9,509 bases of DNA from Candidatus Sediminicultor tertius. GTDB lineage: Bacteria > Atribacterota > Phoenicimicrobiia > Phoenicimicrobiales > Phoenicimicrobiaceae. Below, piece after piece: positions 1 through 6,478 of the stretch. The stretch lies in contig DPXH01000128.1 in NCBI GenBank assembly GCA_003527405.1, forward strand, positions 1 to 9,509, written 5' to 3'. Every line of letters starts with the position of its first letter. Position 1 is the first letter of the stretch. The translations under genes and the position numbers were made by a program. The notes below the pieces were generated by a model. It ran no database searches and was not told where the DNA came from. It worked only from the letters and a program-made list of their open reading frames with translations.

Positions 1-150
1 TATTACTTTTGACAGTACCAATCTAATACTTTTTAACTAAAACACCCAATTAATTCTATAAATAATTTTCCTCCTTTCCTTTTTTATTGTTTTATGGCTG
101 CGAATTCAATTTTAATTAAACATAAACTAATGTCTTGAAAAATAATTTGC

Positions 151-1611
151 TTATTTTAAATATGATAGAGGGTTAACCGGCTTGCCACTTACCCTTATTT
201 CAAAATGGAGGTGGGGACCGGTAGCATTTCCGGTGCTCCCTAATTTTGCAATTATGCTACCTTTTTTCACATACTGACCCTTCCTTACTAAATTTACCGA
301 GTTATGGCCGTATACAGTAGAATATCCCCCATCATGGCTTAAGATAATCACATTACCATATCCTCGCATATAACCAGCATAGCTTACCCGGCCGCTCTCA
401 GCAGCTACTATATTAGTCCTGGTAGGGCCGCCAATGTCTATGCCGGCATGGAAATCTTTTCTTCCGCTTATAACTCTCATTCCATAAGGAGAAGTAATCC
501 TTCCTCTTACCGGCCAGATAAAATTGCATATATTACTGCGGGCCCCGGGCACATTAGGAATTCTCAATTGCTGTCCTGCAGAAATTTTGGAAGCATCGTT
601 AATATTATTAGCTGCTATTATAGACTCTAATTTTACATTATACTCGCGAGAAATACTCCAGAGGCTTTCTCCTTTTTTTACATAATAAATTATTTCCTCA
701 GCTGCCGCTTCCTGATCATATCCTTCTGCTTTGGCAATATCCATATTAGTTATGGGCAGCTTCAATTTTTGACCGATAGACAGTCGGGATATTTCTTTTA
801 AATTATTGGCAGAGGTGATGGTGCTCATATTTACATCATATCTCCGAGATATGCTCCATAAGGTATCTCCTTTTACCACGGTATAAGTTACAATAGTTGG
901 TTCCTGTTTCTGATTAGATTTAGATATTCCTCCTCCTATTGCGGGGATTTCTAATTTTTGGCCAAGTGATAAGAGATCTTTCTCCTTGAGATTGTTAACA
1001 CTAATAATAACTTCCACTGAAACTCCATATTTTCGAGAAATATTCCATAGATTATCTCCTGCTTTAACCGTATAAATAATCGGTTCAGCATTTTTGGGTG
1101 GATTGATATTGTTATTACTATTATTTTCATTAACAACTGGCTGATTAGTAACGTTTTTCTCAGGGATAGCGGTAACATCTTTATAAGAGGGGATCTTTAT
1201 CTGCTGTCCAATAGAAATTAATTCTGGATTAGTAATGTTATTGGTAGTAAGAATTAAATCCATAGTAAGATTGTATTGCCGGGCAATTGTCCATAAAGTC
1301 TCTCCTTTTTTTACGATATGTAAAGCATAATCAGCAGCAGAGAGGTTATCTTGAGGGATTTTAACTATCTGACCGACAGATAAACTATCTTTATTTCTAA
1401 TATTATTAAAAGCTAAGATTAGCTCCAAGGATATATTGTATTGTTTGGAGATGCTCCATAGGGTATCACCCTTGATTACTTTATGAGTAATAAATTCATC
1501 ATTGTTATCAGCAAAAGAGTAAAAAGGAATAGAAATGATAAACAATAAAAGCAGGGTTATTAGAGTAATAGATCTTTTCTTGTCTCTATTATGTTTTTGA
1601 ACTAAATACAT
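151..1611 (-). CDS. LysM-repeat M23 family peptidoglycan endopeptidase
   Basis: A 486-residue exported murein hydrolase. Residues 15-34 are a hydrophobic signal segment ending in SFA before DNN, consistent with signal peptidase I cleavage after A34. Five LysM domains follow at about 42-86, 97-141, 179-223, 242-286 and 309-352. Each has the G(D/E)(T/S/N)LW(S/T/N)I core and a G.Q...IP or G.Q...LP end, and an Asn-rich linker separates the second and third. Residues 365-486 are an M23/LytM domain with the zinc ligands H388 and D392 (FHAGID) and H469 of GPHLHF; H436 (YGH) and H467 complete the usual active site. By family the enzyme cuts peptide cross-links while LysM binds glycan strands. The start is supported by AGAGGAG eight bases upstream (1620-1626). 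It lies 85 bases downstream of the HTH gene and probably shares its promoter. It is NlpD/EnvC-like in architecture but has no lipobox. The family call is secure; the exact bond cut is inferred. Confidence 0.95.
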   Translation of the reverse strand: MYLVQKHNRDKKRSITLITLLLLFIISIPFYSFADNNDEFITHKVIKGDTLWSISKQYNISLELILAFNNIRNKDSLSVGQIVKIPQDNLSAADYALHIVKKGETLWTIARQYNLTMDLILTTNNITNPELISIGQQIKIPSYKDVTAIPEKNVTNQPVVNENNSNNNINPPKNAEPIIYTVKAGDNLWNISRKYGVSVEVIISVNNLKEKDLLSLGQKLEIPAIGGGISKSNQKQEPTIVTYTVVKGDTLWSISRRYDVNMSTITSANNLKEISRLSIGQKLKLPITNMDIAKAEGYDQEAAAEEIIYYVKKGESLWSISREYNVKLESIIAANNINDASKISAGQQLRIPNVPGARSNICNFIWPVRGRITSPYGMRVISGRKDFHAGIDIGGPTRTNIVAAESGRVSYAGYMRGYGNVIILSHDGGYSTVYGHNSVNLVRKGQYVKKGSIIAKLGSTGNATGPHLHFEIRVSGKPVNPLSYLK

Positions 1612-1696
1612 CCTCTATTCTCCTCTATTTAGGAATTAATAACCAAAAATGAGGTAAAAATAAACAATTAAGAAGCTTCCTCAGGTAGCCAAGCAG

Positions 1697-1876
1697 CTAC
1701 TTTTTCTTTTTCTTGGGTTTCTTTTCCAAAAAATTATCAATAATATTCTTTTTAAAACGCCAGATTCTTCCAATTTTAACCGCCGGAATTTTATTAGTTC
1801 TTGCCCATTGATAAACGGTAAGGGGTTTTACTTGCAAATATTTCGCTACCTGTTTTGCGGTTAAATATTCTTCCAT
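1697..1876 (-). CDS. Small excisionase-type (MerR-like) helix-turn-helix protein
   Basis: A 59-codon gene found by reading the minus strand between two larger genes. It begins MEEYLTAKQVAKYLQV and continues KPLTVYQWARTNKIPAVKIG, then RIWRFKKNIIDNFLEKK. This is the winged-helix pattern of the excisionase/AlpA-like family: LTAKQVAKYL as helix 1 and turn, TVYQWARTNKIPAVKIG as recognition helix and wing, and WRFKKNIIDNFL as the last helix. The last eight residues are seven lysines and one proline, which may add non-specific DNA affinity. GGGAGG (1885-1890) sits eight bases before the ATG, and a promoter with a perfect TTGACA lies just upstream. The LysM-M23 gene follows after 85 bases, so the two are probably co-transcribed. 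The target is unknown. No integrase is nearby, so a true excisionase role is not supported; such proteins are common as small chromosomal DNA-binding regulators. Confidence 0.88.
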   Translation of the reverse strand: MEEYLTAKQVAKYLQVKPLTVYQWARTNKIPAVKIGRIWRFKKNIIDNFLEKKPKKKKK

Positions 1877-1916
1877 CTCATAAACCTCCCTTGGTTTATG
1901 CTGATTTCTTTATATT

Positions 1917-1945
1917 ATATTATTGTTTTTTGATGATTTTGTCAA
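1917..1945 (-). promoter_or_regulatory. Predicted sigma-A promoter for the HTH/LysM-M23 unit
   Basis: On the minus strand a perfect -35 TTGACA (1940-1945) is followed after 17 bases by TAATAT (1917-1922). An overlapping TATAAT at 1914-1919 would need a 20-base spacer. The region upstream is very AT-rich and could act as an UP element. It lies 41 bases before the HTH start codon. It is the clearest promoter I see in the window. Confidence 0.7.
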
Positions 1946-1962
1946 TTTTTTTATATCGATTG

Positions 1963-2002
1963 AATAATTGGTGAATTAGGAAATTGGTCAATTGGGAAAT
2001 TA
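1963..2002. repeat. Five-unit tandem octamer repeat
   Basis: Five consecutive 8-base units, AATAATTG, GTGAATTA, GGAAATTG, GTCAATTG and GGAAATTA, share the core AATT(G/A) at a fixed position. The array lies between the stop codon of the double-CxxC gene and the promoter of the HTH gene. It may be a diverged microsatellite or a phased protein-binding array. No function is shown. Confidence 0.6.
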
Positions 2003-2007
2003 ATTTT

Positions 2008-2340
2008 TCACTTTTCGCTTTTATCCTTTTCTTTATGCAGTATATCTCCTATCTCCTGAGCAACCCGATAAGGCTTAGTTAAAATTCTGATGGGCATAGA
2101 TTTTAAAAAATGAGATAGATCCTTTTTTATCTCCTCAGTTATTCGATGAGGTTTGGTTAGCACCCTGTCTATGAAATCCGCAGTGTAGGTTTCCAATAAT
2201 TTTTCCCGGTTAATTCTGATTTCGTTTCCGCAAATATTACACTTAATGTCTTCTAAATATTCACCTTTATAGGTAATGGTGTGGTTGGTTTCTTTGTTGC
2301 AGTGAAGACAAAAAAGCTGAGCTTTTACTTTACTGGTCAT
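2008..2340 (-). CDS. Small double-CxxC (zinc-ribbon-like) protein with internal repeat
   Basis: A 110-residue protein with two cysteine pairs, CLHC (C11, C14) and CNIC (C34, C37), spaced like a zinc ribbon in the first 40 residues. The rest is predicted helical and holds a duplicated motif: RVLTKPHRITEEI (59-71) and RILTKPYRVAQEI (85-97), 26 residues apart. It resembles small proteins annotated as 'bh protein' in Firmicutes, whose function is not known; that match is from memory. There is no signal peptide, so it is probably cytosolic. The codon before the ATG is TAA, so the start cannot be further upstream. Only a weak GAGA lies close to the ATG; a strong AGGAGG is about 30 bases away across a hairpin. 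It lies 64 bases downstream of the lytic transglycosylase gene and may be read from it. It could bind nucleic acid or a protein partner; I cannot say which. Confidence 0.85.
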   Translation of the reverse strand: MTSKVKAQLFCLHCNKETNHTITYKGEYLEDIKCNICGNEIRINREKLLETYTADFIDRVLTKPHRITEEIKKDLSHFLKSMPIRILTKPYRVAQEIGDILHKEKDKSEK

Positions 2341-2348
2341 TTATTCTC

Positions 2349-2378
2349 AAGTTCGTCGTATCGAACTTTCCCCCTCCT
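2349..2378 (-). promoter_or_regulatory. Shine-Dalgarno followed by a perfect 7-bp hairpin
   Basis: On the minus strand AGGAGGGGG (2370-2378) is followed by AAGTTCG, a 6-base loop and CGAACTT (2349-2368). The start codon of the 110-residue gene is at 2340. Unfolded, the spacing from GGAGG to ATG is 32 bases, too long. With the hairpin folded about 12 unpaired bases remain (4 plus 8). No U-tract follows, so it is not a standard terminator. The hairpin is seen; the translation role is inferred. Confidence 0.5.
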
Positions 2379-2404
2379 TTTTTAATCCGGTAAAACCATT
2401 CCAT

Positions 2405-4708
2405 CTACTCTTCGCTTAAAACCTGTGCCAATCTTTTATACATATGGTAAGATTTCATCACTTTTTTTATATGCTCCCTGGTTTCAGAATAAGGAACATT
2501 TTCTACAAAATTATCCAGGTCAGACCTATCATATTGCTTTAACCATTTACTGGTTGTACCTGGACCGGCATTGTAACCTGAAATTATCAAAATAGGGTCA
2601 TTTAAAAATCTTTCTTTTAGGTAATTAATATACCAGCAACCCAAATCAATATTAATCTCAGGGTCAAAGAGCATATCATCATTAAAATCTTCCAGATTTA
2701 ACTTCTGGGCAATCCATTCCCCGGTTGAAAAAATTATCTGCATCAATCCCCTGGCTCCGGCAACAGATTCATTCCATGAGTTAAATCTACTCTCCTCTCT
2801 TATCGTCGCTAAAACAAGCAAAGGGTCTATTTCATATTTTAAAGCATTTTCTCTAATTATATTTTCAAAATAGACGGGATAAAGACTTTGCCACAATTCC
2901 AGTGGTAAATCCTCCAATTGATGATTATCTTTAAAATAATTAAAAATTATCTCCGTATAATTTAAAGAACCATAATAATCCTCATTTTTTTTATAAACAT
3001 CACTTAGCTTGAATAGTAAAAAGATATTCCCGGAATTATAATTTAATGCTTCCCTTAATTCAACTATTGATTCTTTGTAAAAACTAATCTCTTCAAACAA
3101 TTCTGCCTTAAGTAGCGCCAGCTGACCTTTCCCCTCTATTTTATCATATTTTTTTAAAAATTCCCCTAAATCTATAAAATCTTCTTTCCTGGAGAGAGAA
3201 ATCGGCCAAGTAAAACTAATATCACTTCTCTGTTCTATAATTCTTTCGGCATAGTAACTCAAGGGGTATTCCCGAACAAGTTTTTCATAGACAATTTTTG
3301 CTTCCTCATCTGACCCCATATTCTCTAAAATCTTTCCCTTCCAGTACAGGGCATCATCTCCCAATCTGCTTTGAGAAAATCTTTCTGATAATTCTCGATA
3401 GTAATCTAATGACTCGGAGTAAGAATTTTTATTAGTGTAATATCGGGCTAAATTCCATAGAGAAGTCATTGATTCATAACTATTAGGATAATTGTTGATT
3501 AATTCTCTCCATAGGGAAATTCCCTTTTCTTTTTCCTTTAACTGAAAATAAGATTCTGCCAGACGCAGATAAGATTGTCGGGCATAATAGCTTTCAGGAT
3601 ATTGTTTGATAATTTTTTCGTATTTATCTATTGCCAGATAACGTTCTCCTAAAGCTCGCAAAGAATTACCCCCAAGATAATTTGCTTTAATAGTAATTTC
3701 GCCGGGAGGAAATTTTGTGATAATCTCCTCGCACTGATTAAAAGCTTCCTTATATTCTTTTTTATAATACAAAGCCCTTGCCCTCTTATAATAAACTTCT
3801 GCAATATCAGAGGTTTTTGGAAAAGTTTCAATAATTTCCCTATATAAATCTTCAGCCAGATTATACTGGCGATATTTAAATAAAATATCTGCGCATTTTA
3901 CCATTATATGGTAAGGAACCTGTATATCTTTCAAATCTTCTTGAATCTTATAAAAATACCCAATCAACAATTCTTCCGGTTCCGAATTCCTTTTAAGTCT
4001 ATATCCTTCATTTAATATTTCATATAAACAGTTAAGAGAGTCGATATATTTTTTTTCTTGCCAGTATATCTCAGCAAGCTCTAGTAGCACTTTTGCTTTA
4101 AGCTGATTGTCTTTGGAATCTTCTAAAATGTTTTTATAATAAATTACCGCAGAGGCTATATCATTTAATTCGCGATAATTTTGGGCTGTCTGGTAATTGG
4201 TCTCTGAAATAATCAGACTTTGAGGGAAATTCTCTATTATCTGCTTGTAAACAGCTGTAGATTCACGATATTCACCTTTAAGTCTATAGGTTTCAGCCAG
4301 ATGAAAGAGAGAATAATCAGTCAAAATTGGGTCATCTATCACTAAATTTTTATAAACTTCTATCGCTCTATCCCAATCTTCAATTTTTCTATAACAATCT
4401 CCCAATATATATTGAGATCTAATATAAAGGGGTAAATTCAGGGTGGAATATTCTACCTTCAACAATTCGGAAATTGCCCGCTGGTAGTCGCTCTGTTGAT
4501 AAAATTCCAATCCTGCCTTATAGTTTTTTATGTCTTCTTTTAATTTAGTATTTGAAGGCTGTTCTTCTACTACTTTAGAAAGCCTTAATATCTTCATTTG
4601 CTGAACCTCAAGCTCAGTCAATTCATCATTATCAGCCAAAGCAATATTTACTCCGAATAAACTGATAGCTAATATCATTATCAAAAAAAATATCATTGAA
4701 ATTTTCAT
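2405..4708 (-). CDS. TPR-rich soluble lytic murein transglycosylase (Slt family)
   Basis: A 767-residue exported protein. Residues 1-25 are a signal peptide ending NIALA before DND. About 64-590 is a long series of TPR-like helical pairs (about a dozen), many with Y..A...Y..ii..yP ends. Residues 620-767 are a transglycosylase SLT domain: catalytic E639 in REESRF, GLMQ (654-657), NAGPG (713-717) and ENVPYSETREH (736-746), all typical of Slt70. By family it cleaves the MurNAc-GlcNAc bond to give 1,6-anhydroMurNAc ends. The TPR part replaces the U-shaped alpha-superhelix of Slt70 and may bind partners or glycan. The frame is open to an ATG at 4771, but I reject that start: its 21 extra codons read a transposase remnant out of frame and would bury the signal peptide. 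The chosen ATG has a weak GAGTGG (4714-4719) five bases upstream. The 110-residue double-CxxC gene follows after 64 bases. Confidence 0.93.
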   Translation of the reverse strand: MKISMIFFLIMILAISLFGVNIALADNDELTELEVQQMKILRLSKVVEEQPSNTKLKEDIKNYKAGLEFYQQSDYQRAISELLKVEYSTLNLPLYIRSQYILGDCYRKIEDWDRAIEVYKNLVIDDPILTDYSLFHLAETYRLKGEYRESTAVYKQIIENFPQSLIISETNYQTAQNYRELNDIASAVIYYKNILEDSKDNQLKAKVLLELAEIYWQEKKYIDSLNCLYEILNEGYRLKRNSEPEELLIGYFYKIQEDLKDIQVPYHIMVKCADILFKYRQYNLAEDLYREIIETFPKTSDIAEVYYKRARALYYKKEYKEAFNQCEEIITKFPPGEITIKANYLGGNSLRALGERYLAIDKYEKIIKQYPESYYARQSYLRLAESYFQLKEKEKGISLWRELINNYPNSYESMTSLWNLARYYTNKNSYSESLDYYRELSERFSQSRLGDDALYWKGKILENMGSDEEAKIVYEKLVREYPLSYYAERIIEQRSDISFTWPISLSRKEDFIDLGEFLKKYDKIEGKGQLALLKAELFEEISFYKESIVELREALNYNSGNIFLLFKLSDVYKKNEDYYGSLNYTEIIFNYFKDNHQLEDLPLELWQSLYPVYFENIIRENALKYEIDPLLVLATIREESRFNSWNESVAGARGLMQIIFSTGEWIAQKLNLEDFNDDMLFDPEINIDLGCWYINYLKERFLNDPILIISGYNAGPGTTSKWLKQYDRSDLDNFVENVPYSETREHIKKVMKSYHMYKRLAQVLSEE

Positions 4709-4730
4709 TTTATCCACTCTTATTTTTATT

Positions 4731-4892
4731 TTAATTTTTCTCTGGTGATTCACCACGGTGTGCCGTCTCATCTTTATTACTCTTATCTTCTAATGTAATA
4801 ATACCATGAAAATGATTAGGCACAACAATATATTCATCTAATTTTACATTTTTAGGTAATTGTGTGGTCTTTACCCATTCGTCAAGGATTTT
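4731..4892 (-). pseudogene. Remnant of a REP-associated Y1/HUH transposase (RAYT, IS200-like)
   Basis: About 53 codons read without a start codon from just after an in-frame TAG (4893-4895) to a TAA at 4731-4733. The reading includes ILDEWVKT, then VKLDEYIVVPNHFHGIITL and TAHRGESPEKN. PNHFHG is the HUH metal-binding motif of Y1_Tnp transposases, and the flanking DEWVKT...LDEYIV and TAHRGESP stretches are typical of RAYT proteins. The N-terminal part and the region that would carry the catalytic tyrosine are missing, so it is inactive. It sits between mntP and the lytic transglycosylase gene, probably left by an old insertion and deletion. The surviving piece is short, so the family call rests on the HUH motif and its flanks. 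Confidence 0.78.
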
Positions 4893-4911
4893 CTATGTAA
4901 CCTGGCAACTT

Positions 4912-5469
4912 TTAAATTAAATGACCAAATAATATTTTTATTCCGATACCAATTAAAATTAGACCGCCGATTATTTCAACTTTCCTTTCAAAATAATGGC
5001 CAAATCGATTACCAAAATAAACCCCTAAAATCGATAGTAAAAAGGTTACAACTCCAATTATTATTACCGGGAGTGCAATAGAAACGTTTAAGAATGACAG
5101 GCTTAGACCAACGGCCAAAGCATCTATACTTGTTGCAATGGATAATATCAGCAAAACATAAACATTCAGTGGATCTATTTTCTTGTTATTTACTTCCATT
5201 TTAGATGATTCATAAATCATTTTACAGCCTATCATGCATAGAAGTCCAAAAGCTATCCAATGGTCAATGCCTGAAATAAAATTTCGAAAACCCAGTCCTG
5301 CTAACCACCCGATTAAGGGCATAATGGCCTGAAATGACCCAAAAAATATTGCGATCTTTAAGGCATTATTAATTCTTAAATGTTTTATGGCCAATCCGCT
5401 GGTGATAGATACAGCAAAAGCATCCATTGCTAATCCGAATGCTATAAAAATAATTGAAATAATATCCAT
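4912..5469 (-). CDS. mntP: Manganese efflux pump MntP
   Basis: A 185-residue, very hydrophobic protein, the usual length for MntP (formerly YebN, DUF204). It has six predicted membrane segments in two repeats of three. The conserved acidic motifs are present in both halves: GLAMDAFAVS with D16 and ATSIDALAVGLSL with D116. GSFQAIMPLIGW (44-55) and EIIGGLILIGIGIKIL (165-180) are also family-typical. By family it exports Mn2+ from the cytoplasm. AGAGGTG (5473-5479) lies a few bases before the ATG. The gap to the preceding HD-GYP gene is 86 bases, so it may be read from upstream. That gap is too short for, and does not resemble, the manganese yybP-ykoY riboswitch often found upstream of mntP. No reading-frame problem is seen. 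Confidence 0.94.
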   Translation of the reverse strand: MDIISIIFIAFGLAMDAFAVSITSGLAIKHLRINNALKIAIFFGSFQAIMPLIGWLAGLGFRNFISGIDHWIAFGLLCMIGCKMIYESSKMEVNNKKIDPLNVYVLLILSIATSIDALAVGLSLSFLNVSIALPVIIIGVVTFLLSILGVYFGNRFGHYFERKVEIIGGLILIGIGIKILFGHLI

Positions 5470-5490
5470 TTACACCTCTTAAAAAATTGG

Positions 5491-5530
5491 TCCCTATTTT
5501 TACCTATTTTTACTATTTTCCTTATTTTCG
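5491..5530. repeat. Degenerate 10-base tandem repeat
   Basis: Four roughly 10-base units on the plus strand: TCCCTATTTT, TACCTATTTT, then TACTATTTTC and CTTATTTTCG. Each contains a (C/T)TATTTT core. It lies between the HD-GYP stop and the mntP start. The first two units are nearly identical and the last two are drifted. No function is shown. Confidence 0.4.
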
Positions 5531-5535
5531 TTTTT

Positions 5536-5559
5536 CACCTCGATACTCCGCGGTGCTAC
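5536..5559 (-). repeat. GTAG-led inverted repeat overlapping the HD-GYP stop codon
   Basis: On the minus strand GTAG (5556-5559) is followed directly by CACC, a 12-base interior and GGTG (5536-5539); the palindrome CCGCGG lies inside. Its TAG is the stop codon of the HD-GYP gene, which therefore ends with E-S after the FKF end shared with its paralogue. GTAG before a hairpin is the layout of REP sequences recognised by RAYT transposases, but the stem is only 4 bp. Relation to REP is inferred. Confidence 0.35.
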
Positions 5560-6125
5560 GATTCAAATTTAAAGCTTTTTTCTTTAAAAAGCTTAAAGCA
5601 GGTATCGACCACTTCCGGGTCATAGAGGGTGCCTTTGTTTTGGGAAATCTCTTCCAAGGCTTTTTCGATACCTAAAGCCGGACGGTAGGGACGATGAGAA
5701 GACATTGCCTCTACTACATCAGCCACACAAATTATTTTAGCTTCTAAAAGAATTTCATCCCCTTTTAATCCTCCGGGATACCCTGAGCCATTTATCTTTT
5801 CATGATGTTGAAGGACAATTTCTGCAATAGGCCAGGGAAAATCTATTTTTTTAAGGATATCATGCCCTATCTGAGAATGATTTTTAATCAAATTAAATTC
5901 TATTTCGGAAAGTTTTCCCGGTTTGCTTAATATCTCAACAGGTAAGTTAATCTTCCCCACATCATGTATAAGAGCAGAAATTTTTATTCCTTCAACCCTG
6001 TCTTTAGGGAATCCCATTTCTTCGGCCAGGGCAACAGCAAGTTTAGAAACCTTCCGCTGATGGCCAGCAGTATAGGCATCCCTTGCTTCTGTTACCAGGG
6101 AAATAGCCTCGATACTATCTTCCAT
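5556..6125 (-). CDS. HD-GYP domain segment of the frameshifted gene (catalytic ligands intact)
   Basis: A 189-residue segment that holds the output domain. By family it hydrolyses cyclic di-GMP to pGpG or GMP using a two- or three-metal centre. The expected ligands and motifs are all present: H22 in TAGHQRKV, H54-D55 with K58 in HDVGK, H83 in NHSQIG, H107-H108 in QHHEK, GSGYPGGL, and D136 in VADVVEAM. The usual DGSGYP is NGSGYP here, a mild change. The apparent ATG at 6125 is internal: the same frame continues upstream through a helical linker to the slip at 6170, and there is no ribosome site. It is clearly paralogous to the stand-alone HD-GYP protein at 7178-7888. mntP follows after 86 bases. 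Confidence 0.85.
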   Translation of the reverse strand: MEDSIEAISLVTEARDAYTAGHQRKVSKLAVALAEEMGFPKDRVEGIKISALIHDVGKINLPVEILSKPGKLSEIEFNLIKNHSQIGHDILKKIDFPWPIAEIVLQHHEKINGSGYPGGLKGDEILLEAKIICVADVVEAMSSHRPYRPALGIEKALEEISQNKGTLYDPEVVDTCFKLFKEKSFKFES

Positions 6126-6478
6126 AGCCTTTTGCAGTTTCTTAAAACTTTCCTTGAGCTGCTCTTCAGTTTTTTCCGTTCAGTAATATCTACAAACATT
6201 CCTATTATCCTCCGAGATTTTCCATCAACTATAACCGGAGAACCAGACAAAGATACCGGAAATAAAGTACCATTCTTCTTTTTTCTAATAGTCTCAAAGT
6301 TAACATAGCCTTTAGATATTGCTTTGTTATCCAGGCCCTCTCCTTCTTCAATCTTATCAGGAGGGTGAATAATCCCGGAATTGATATTCTTACCTTTTAT
6401 TTCTTTAAGTGAATAACCAAATAGCTTGCTGAATCGTAAATTTATATCTAAGATATCTCCTTTTTTATTGACATACAC
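6092..6478 (-). CDS. PAS domain segment of the frameshifted gene
   Basis: A 128-codon frame whose first 103 codons are a PAS sensor domain: YVNKKGDILDINLRFSKLFG, GYSLKEIKGKN, then KKKNGTLFPVSLSGSPV and GMFVDITERKK, the standard PAS end. The GTG at 6478 is not a convincing start. The PAS domain really begins upstream in the same frame (SIFRDNPEAIVYVNKKG), reached from the GAF segment by the slip at 6548-6554. After K103 the frame runs out of register at the A6 run, and the last 25 codons are nonsense. The ligand is unknown; there is no recognisable haem or flavin residue set. Confidence 0.75.
   Translation of the reverse strand: MYVNKKGDILDINLRFSKLFGYSLKEIKGKNINSGIIHPPDKIEEGEGLDNKAISKGYVNFETIRKKKNGTLFPVSLSGSPVIVDGKSRRIIGMFVDITERKKLKSSSRKVLRNCKRLWKIVSRLFPW

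Noticed and set aside
70..77. AAAGGAGG on the minus strand as the ribosome site of another gene
   Set aside because: No ATG, GTG or TTG lies at suitable spacing, and the nearby frames stop within a few codons.
1685..1700. GTAGC/GCTAC inverted repeat as a terminator of the HTH gene
   Set aside because: The stem is only 5 bp and is not followed by a U-run on the minus strand; the LysM-M23 gene follows closely.
4744..4766. Three overlapping palindromes (GGTGATTCACC, CACCACGGTG, ACGGTGTGCCGT) as a regulatory switch
   Set aside because: They fall inside the coding sequence of the transposase remnant and are explained by its TAHRGES codons; no gene start or terminator logic fits.
4709..4771. Longer start for the lytic transglycosylase at 4771
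   Set aside because: The 21 extra residues are basic, read a transposase remnant out of frame, and precede a clean signal peptide that starts at 4708.
5470..5555. Manganese yybP-ykoY riboswitch upstream of mntP
   Set aside because: The gap is only 86 bases, is filled by AT-rich repeats, and shows none of the conserved loops.
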